A stretch of 64,000 bases of DNA from Guyparkeria sp. WRN-7. GTDB taxonomy: Bacteria; Pseudomonadota; Gammaproteobacteria; Halothiobacillales; Halothiobacillaceae. Shown piece by piece: positions 60,213-64,000 of the stretch. The notes under the pieces were generated by a model. The model was not told the origin of the DNA, did not search any database, and worked only from the letters and a program-made list of their open reading frames with translations. The stretch spans positions 186,001-250,000 of the forward strand of contig NZ_LRFH01000003.1 in NCBI RefSeq assembly GCF_001641825.1. The letters are read 5' to 3'. Both the position numbers and the translations under genes were made by a program. Position 1 is the first letter of the stretch. Every line of letters starts with the position of its first letter.

Positions 60213-61835
60213 ATGGAATTCGACAATGCTGCACTCAAGGGAGGGGCTGATCAGGGCATGATCGTCTTCCTGTGCAATTCATCCGGGCGCGTGACCAATA
60301 CCAGCCCGCGCGCCGAGGAACTGTTCCCGCCACAGGGAGAGGAAACCCTGCGCGGGCGCCTTGAAGGGCGCATCAGTCTCAATGCCGGCCAGTCGCTGAT
60401 GGGCGCCCTGATCGATGGCGAGCAGACCGCCCTGCGCGGCCTGATGGACAACCGGGAAATCACCCTCGGCGTCACGCCATTGGACGAGAACCAGCGACTG
60501 GTCGTGCTCATGGAGAGCCTGTGCTCGCCGGCCACCCTCGACTCGCTGACCAGCCTGCCCGACCGCAGCGCCATGCTCGAGCGCGTCCGCGAAGTCCAGT
60601 CGGGGGGCGAAGGCGGACATCGACTGCTACTGGTCGACATCGACCGCCTCAAGACCGTCAATGACTACCTCGGCTACCACGTCGGCGACCGCGTGATCCG
60701 CGACCTTGCCCGCGCCATGCAGGAGACGGTACCCGATGACGTATTGATCGCCCGTTGGAGCGGCCACGAATTCATGCTGCTGGTCCCGCCCCGGCAGGCA
60801 GAACGCACGCCCCAGATTGCCGAACAGATCCGCACGGCAGCCTCCAGCATTCATTTCGTTCCCGCCGACGACGCGCCACACCTGGGCACGGTCACCGTCA
60901 GCATCGGCCACGGCACCCTCGGTCCGGGCGAGACCAGTCGCACCCAGCCACGCGACCAGCTCAGCGCGATCAATGCCGCGGTCTACGAAGCCAAGCGCAC
61001 CGGCCGCGACCGCGTGGTCGATGCCGACCAGCTGAAGCAACCGTCGGTCTACACCACCGGTGGCGCACTCGACCGCGCCATTCACGAGGGGCGGATCGTC
61101 GGGGCAAGTCAGCCGATCGTCGATCTCAAGACCGGCGAAGTGGTGGCAGACGAAACCCTCGCCCGCATGATCACGCCGGAAGGTGACGTGATTCCCGCCG
61201 GGATGTTCATCGAGGCGGCCTCGCGCCTGCAGATGGCCCACCGGATCGACTTCGAGATCATCAACCAGACCATTACCAACTGCGTCGCCTCACTGGACCA
61301 TCGGCCGATGGCGCATTTCGTCAATATTTCCGGCGATTTCCTGCAGCATCCCGAGCTGATGGAACAGGTGATCGAAACCGCCCAGAACGCCTGCGCATGC
61401 GTCGGTGGGAAACAGGAGGTCAAGCCGCTGGTGCTGGAAATGACCGAGCGGGAGGTGCTCGAAGACACCGCCGACGCCTACAGCGCCCTGCAGCCACTGA
61501 TCGATTTCGGCCTGCGCCTGGCACTGGATGACTTCGGTTCCGGCTACTCGTCCTACCGCTACCTGCTGGACATGCCCTTCACCTTTCTGAAGATCGAGGG
61601 CGCCCTGGTGCAGAACATGAGCCAGAGCCTGCGCGCGCAGAAGATCGTCCAACACATCCAGGCGATGGCCAGCGACATGGGCCTGATCACGGTGGCCGAG
61701 TTCATCGGCGACCAGCGCACCGCCGACATGCTTCGGGATATGGGCATCGACTGGGGCCAGGGCTTCCACTTCGGCCGCCCCGAAATCGTGCGCCCGACGT
61801 CAGCGGATATCCGGGAGTTCGTCCACGAGATCTGA
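60213..61835 (+). CDS. GGDEF-EAL protein with degenerate GGDEF and probably active EAL domain
   Basis: This 540-residue soluble protein has a PAS-like N-terminus (about 13-105), a GGDEF domain (108-275) whose active-site motif is SGHEF (183-187), and an EAL domain (283-540). The EAL motif reads ETL (314-316), yet the catalytic set is complete: Glu314, Asn371, Glu409, Asp439-Asp440 (LDDFGSGYSS), Lys460, Glu496 and Gln516. It is likely a c-di-GMP phosphodiesterase whose GGDEF part may bind GTP as a regulator. It follows the GacS-like gene after 141 bp; a TATAGT hexamer at 60142-60147 might be a -10. Confidence 0.85.
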   Translation: MEFDNAALKGGADQGMIVFLCNSSGRVTNTSPRAEELFPPQGEETLRGRLEGRISLNAGQSLMGALIDGEQTALRGLMDNREITLGVTPLDENQRLVVLMESLCSPATLDSLTSLPDRSAMLERVREVQSGGEGGHRLLLVDIDRLKTVNDYLGYHVGDRVIRDLARAMQETVPDDVLIARWSGHEFMLLVPPRQAERTPQIAEQIRTAASSIHFVPADDAPHLGTVTVSIGHGTLGPGETSRTQPRDQLSAINAAVYEAKRTGRDRVVDADQLKQPSVYTTGGALDRAIHEGRIVGASQPIVDLKTGEVVADETLARMITPEGDVIPAGMFIEAASRLQMAHRIDFEIINQTITNCVASLDHRPMAHFVNISGDFLQHPELMEQVIETAQNACACVGGKQEVKPLVLEMTEREVLEDTADAYSALQPLIDFGLRLALDDFGSGYSSYRYLLDMPFTFLKIEGALVQNMSQSLRAQKIVQHIQAMASDMGLITVAEFIGDQRTADMLRDMGIDWGQGFHFGRPEIVRPTSADIREFVHEI

Positions 61836-61903
61836 CCCCGACCGGGCGGCGCCGTCGCCGAGGCGCGGGCCCCGCCGGCCTTCCTCCGTCGCGGAAAATG
61901 CGC

Positions 61904-61916
61904 TATCCTGCGCGCC
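61904..61916 (+). promoter_or_regulatory. -10 element and GC-rich discriminator of tRNA-Pro
   Basis: TATCCT (61904-61909) is followed directly by GCGCGCC, and the tRNA begins at 61923. The -35 is weak. The pattern equals that of tRNA-Leu and typA. Confidence 0.5.
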
Positions 61917-61922
61917 CTGTTT

Positions 61923-61999
61923 CGGAGTGTAGCGCAGCCTGGTAGCGCACCTGCATGGGGTGCAGGTGGTCGGGGGTTCAAATCCCTCCACTCCGACCA
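61923..61999 (+). tRNA. tRNA-Pro (anticodon GGG)
   Basis: The 77-nt gene has acceptor CGGAGTG/CACTCCG, D-loop AGCCTGGTAGC, anticodon stem CCTGC/GCAGG with loop ATGGGGT (GGG), and T-loop GTTCAAATC; CCA is encoded. A hairpin at 62008-62037 follows without a clean T-run. Accessory genes begin just after it. Confidence 0.95.
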
Positions 62000-62094
62000 A
62001 CAATTTGAAGGGGTTGTCCCAACGGGGCAGCCCCTTCATCGCGTCTGGGTCAGACCCAACGCACGCGAACGGCCCGACATGGGGCAAACGCACG

Positions 62095-62667
62095 ATGACC
62101 ACGACCGCCAGCTCGCCGATCGACTTCTTCGCCTCGCACCCATCACTCGTGGTGCGAGATGCCCTGAACCTCGCCATCGCCGCCCACGAGGGGCAGGTGC
62201 GACGTTACACCGGCGAACCGTTCGTCCTGCACCCCGTCGCTGTCGCCCACCTCGTTGCGGCATACGAGCGCGATCCGCTCGTCCTGGCCGCCGCCCTGCT
62301 CCACGATGTGGTCGAGGACACCGAGGTGACGGCAGCAGACCTCGCGTCTCGATTCCCTGCCTCGGTCGTCCGCATGGTGTTGTCCCTGACCAACCCGTCA
62401 CGCCCCGACGACGGCGACCGAACCGCCCGCAAGGCCATCGACCACGCTCATGTGGCTCAGGCCGACCCGAGGGCTCAGACGATCAAGTACGCGGACGTGT
62501 ACCTGAACGTCCAGTCAATCGCCCGGCACGATCCCGACTTCGCAAAGCGTGTGTACCTGCCGCAGAAGGCATCGCTGATCCGCCGTCTGAGTCGAGGGCA
62601 TCCGGTGCTGCGGCGTCGGGTCCGTGAGTCCATCGATGCGCTGATGGACCAGCTGCTCGCCGACTGA
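62095..62667 (+). CDS. Small HD-domain protein resembling (p)ppGpp hydrolases (SAH/MESH1-like)
   Basis: This 190-residue protein has the metal-dependent HD fold of RelA/SpoT hydrolase domains: His46 (FVLHPVAVA), His70-Asp71 (LLHDVVEDT) with Glu74-Asp75, and Asp134 (KYADVYLN). There is no synthetase, TGS or ACT domain, so it fits a stand-alone small alarmone hydrolase. It could instead act on another nucleotide. The start at 62095 has no good Shine-Dalgarno. It sits 95 bp after tRNA-Pro and uses codons such as CGA more freely than the neighbours, which hints at acquisition. It converges on the DUF3147 gene. Confidence 0.78.
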   Translation: MTTTASSPIDFFASHPSLVVRDALNLAIAAHEGQVRRYTGEPFVLHPVAVAHLVAAYERDPLVLAAALLHDVVEDTEVTAADLASRFPASVVRMVLSLTNPSRPDDGDRTARKAIDHAHVAQADPRAQTIKYADVYLNVQSIARHDPDFAKRVYLPQKASLIRRLSRGHPVLRRRVRESIDALMDQLLAD

Positions 62668-62684
62668 CCAGCCGCACCGACCGA

Positions 62685-63038
62685 TCAGGGCATCAACTCC
62701 ACCCCGAAGTAGCGGGCGACGAAGGTAAACAGCCAGAACGACGTCACCGTGATGGCGGCACTGGCAATCATGGTGGGCCAGAACCCGATGCGCCCGAGCA
62801 GAAGCGGGAAGGCCAGGAACATCGGCAGGGTGGGCACGACATACCAGAACGTGTACCAGGCATGGCTGGCCACTTTCTCCTGCGAGCCGGTCTCGATGTG
62901 AAGCCAGATCAGCGCCAGGATCGTGACCAGCGGCAAGGCGGCAATCAGCGCACCGAGCTTGTCGCTGCGCTTGGCCACCTCGGAAACCAGCACCACGATC
63001 CCGGCGGTACTCAGGTACTTGACCAGCAGCCACCCCAT
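62685..63038 (-). CDS. DUF3147 family small membrane protein
   Basis: This 117-residue protein has four predicted TM helices (GWLLVKYLSTAGIVVLVSEV, LGALIAALPLVTILALIWL, AWYTFWYVVPTLPMFLAFPL and MIASAAITVTSFWLFTFVA) and matches the DUF3147 family. Its function is unknown; family members are often near metal or stress genes. AAGGAGG is 5 nt before the ATG, a strong site. It stands alone on the - strand. Confidence 0.8.
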   Translation of the reverse strand: MGWLLVKYLSTAGIVVLVSEVAKRSDKLGALIAALPLVTILALIWLHIETGSQEKVASHAWYTFWYVVPTLPMFLAFPLLLGRIGFWPTMIASAAITVTSFWLFTFVARYFGVELMP

Positions 63039-63142
63039 GTCGCCCTCCTTCTTGCACCGGAGTACCCGGCATCGTCATCGCCCGATCATGACATCAGCAG
63101 GCCGGTCGGCGGCATTCCCACCCGCCAAGAGAGCAGGCGCCG

Positions 63143-63256
63143 ATGGCCACGATCATCCTCGGCGGGCCGGCCACCTCGACCTTCCTCAACATCGTGGTCC
63201 TGCCGGCACTCTACCGGCCGGTGGCCCAGCGCACCGACGAGGCCACCGCCAGCTGA
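63143..63256 (+). pseudogene. C-terminal remnant of a heavy-metal efflux RND pump (CzcA/CusA type)
   Basis: The 37-codon frame reads MATIILGGPATSTFLNIVVL-PALYRPVAQ and ends TDEATAS; it is the last TM helix and tail of CzcA/CusA-like inner-membrane pumps, where PMATVILGGL...STLLNLLVLPALY is usual. In-frame codons before it (REQAP) continue the homology for a few residues and then stop, so the body of the gene has been deleted. A strong terminator in the correct direction follows. It stands next to a metal-type sensor kinase. No other coding sequence is seen in the 63039-63367 gap. Confidence 0.75.
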
Positions 63257-63296
63257 TGCGCTGACCCGCCCCGCAGCGGGTCGACTTTCCTTCCAC

Positions 63297-63331
63297 TGCC
63301 CACCGGAGGCATCGCCGGTGGGCATTTTTTT
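63297..63331 (+). terminator. Intrinsic terminator after the RND remnant
   Basis: TGCCCACCGG (63297-63306), an 8-nt loop and CCGGTGGGCA (63315-63324) are followed by seven T. It is oriented to end the former pump operon. Confidence 0.92.
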
Positions 63332-63367
63332 GTTCGGCATCACATCATGCGGTGACAGGGAGAATCA

Positions 63368-64000
63368 TCAAGCGCGGGGCACGCCCGAATGCTGCGCGGG
63401 TTCCCTGGGCAGAGTGACAAGAAAACGGGTGACCCCTGCCTCCGAGCTCGCCGTGATGTCGCCGCCATGCGCGCGGACGATCGCCCGGGTAATCGCCAGC
63501 CCGAGCCCCAGCCCGCCGGTGGCACCCCGCGGACGGGTTCTTGCCCCTTCGGCGCGGTAAAAGCGCTCGAAGATCCGCGACAACTCCTCCGGGGCGAGCG
63601 GCTCACCGGTATTTTCGACCGTTACCGTGGCCATCGACGGGTGCTCGATGATCCTCACCAGCACGTGGCCGCCCTCGTCGGCGTGGCGCAGCGCGTTGGA
63701 GAGCAGGTTGCTGAATGCCCGCCGCAGCATCAGGCGGTTGCCATGGATCACCGCGCTGCCCGCGGCAGACAGCGTCACCCCCTCCTCCTCGGCCAGTGCA
63801 TCATAGAAATCGAACAGGTCGGCCACTTCCTCGTCCAGCACCAACTCCTCGACCGAGGGCAGCGACAGGCCGTTGTCCGCCTTCGCGAGGAACAGCATGT
63901 CGGCGATCATGCGGGAGAGCCGATCGAGCTCCTCGGCGCTCGAGGCGAGTGTCTCCTGATACTCCCGCTGGGTGCGCGCACGCGACAGGGCGACCTGGGT
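63368..64000 (-). CDS. Heavy-metal-type sensor histidine kinase, C-terminal part (runs off window end)
   Basis: The visible 210 residues begin within the HisKA dimerisation helix pair (TQVALSRARTQREYQETLAS ... LDRLSRMIADMLFLAKADNG) and include the HATPase with N-box RAFSNLLSNALRHA, G1 ENTGEPL, F-box IFERFYRAEGAR and G2 GGLGLGLAI. The LARADNG-type linker and N-box are typical of CusS/CopS/CzcS kinases that sense copper, silver, zinc or cobalt. The phospho-accepting His lies beyond the window. It converges on the RND remnant, its probable former target. Confidence 0.85.
   Translation of the reverse strand, partial: TQVALSRARTQREYQETLASSAEELDRLSRMIADMLFLAKADNGLSLPSVEELVLDEEVADLFDFYDALAEEEGVTLSAAGSAVIHGNRLMLRRAFSNLLSNALRHADEGGHVLVRIIEHPSMATVTVENTGEPLAPEELSRIFERFYRAEGARTRPRGATGGLGLGLAITRAIVRAHGGDITASSEAGVTRFLVTLPREPAQHSGVPRA

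Noticed and set aside
62008-62037. Terminator after tRNA-Pro
   Set aside because: The stem AAGGGG...CCCCTT is imperfect and followed by CATCGCG rather than T; not called as a terminator.

Overview
The window is a 64 kb chromosomal segment of a high-G+C gammaproteobacterium. It is dense with housekeeping genes, and nearly every gene has a clear bacterial family. The gene blocks tig-clpP-clpX-lon-hupB-ppiD, dapF-DUF484-xerC, gyrA-serC-(serA)-pheA-hisC-tyrA-aroA-cmk-rpsA-ihfB-pyrF and rlmD-cysM beside a GacS/BarA-like gene are gammaproteobacterial arrangements. The acidic exported proteins (PpiD, the OmpA-like protein) and the overall gene style would fit a halophilic or sulfur-oxidising member of the Chromatiales/Halothiobacillales group. 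That placement is inference, because no rRNA gene is present.

Layout. 1-2.3 kb holds a partial FadL-type outer-membrane porin and an acyl-CoA ligase. 2.3-2.9 kb is non-coding and contains a strongly palindromic, probably dispersed repeat. 2.9-7.7 kb is an overlapping ModE-like regulator/DUF455/dnaE operon. 7.8-12.6 kb is a yejA-lipoprotein-yejB-yejE peptide-transport operon without its ATPase, divergent from fabI. 13.6-15.7 kb has a DUF4395 membrane protein with a palindrome inside its promoter, and a DAACS dicarboxylate/glutamate symporter. 15.8-24.7 kb is the protein-quality-control block (ppiD, hupB, lon, clpX, clpP, tig), followed by tRNA-Leu, ffh and typA. From 28.5 to 35.9 kb the + strand carries dapF, DUF484, xerC, hslVU, DUF971, ubiE and mltF. 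From 36 to 50.5 kb the - strand carries pyrF, ihfB, rpsA, cmk, aroA, tyrA, hisC, pheA, serA, serC, gyrA and mtnA, i.e. aromatic and serine biosynthesis together with core DNA/RNA functions. 50.5-54 kb holds an OmpA-like protein, an MscS channel and a membrane diguanylate cyclase. Two tRNA-Ser genes, a UbiA prenyltransferase, rlmD and cysM follow.

The least ordinary part is 57.8-64 kb. The GacS/BarA position is occupied by a hybrid protein with a membrane anchor, intact receiver and HPt domains, but a kinase core without its phospho-accepting His and its ATP-binding motifs. It is followed by a GGDEF-EAL protein whose GGDEF motif is degenerate (SGHEF) while the EAL catalytic residues are kept. 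After tRNA-Pro(GGG) come accessory genes: a small alarmone hydrolase-like HD protein, a DUF3147 membrane protein, a 37-codon remnant of a heavy-metal RND pump and a metal-type sensor kinase cut by the window end. This looks like a decayed accessory region beside a tRNA gene.

Several regulatory signals are readable: strong sigma70-type promoters for hupB and the tRNA-Ser pair, a shared -10 plus GCGCGC discriminator pattern at tRNA-Leu, tRNA-Pro and typA suggesting stringent control, a nearly symmetric divergent -10 between fabI and yejA, and a dozen intrinsic terminators. No CRISPR array, intact insertion sequence, rRNA operon or recognisable riboswitch was seen.
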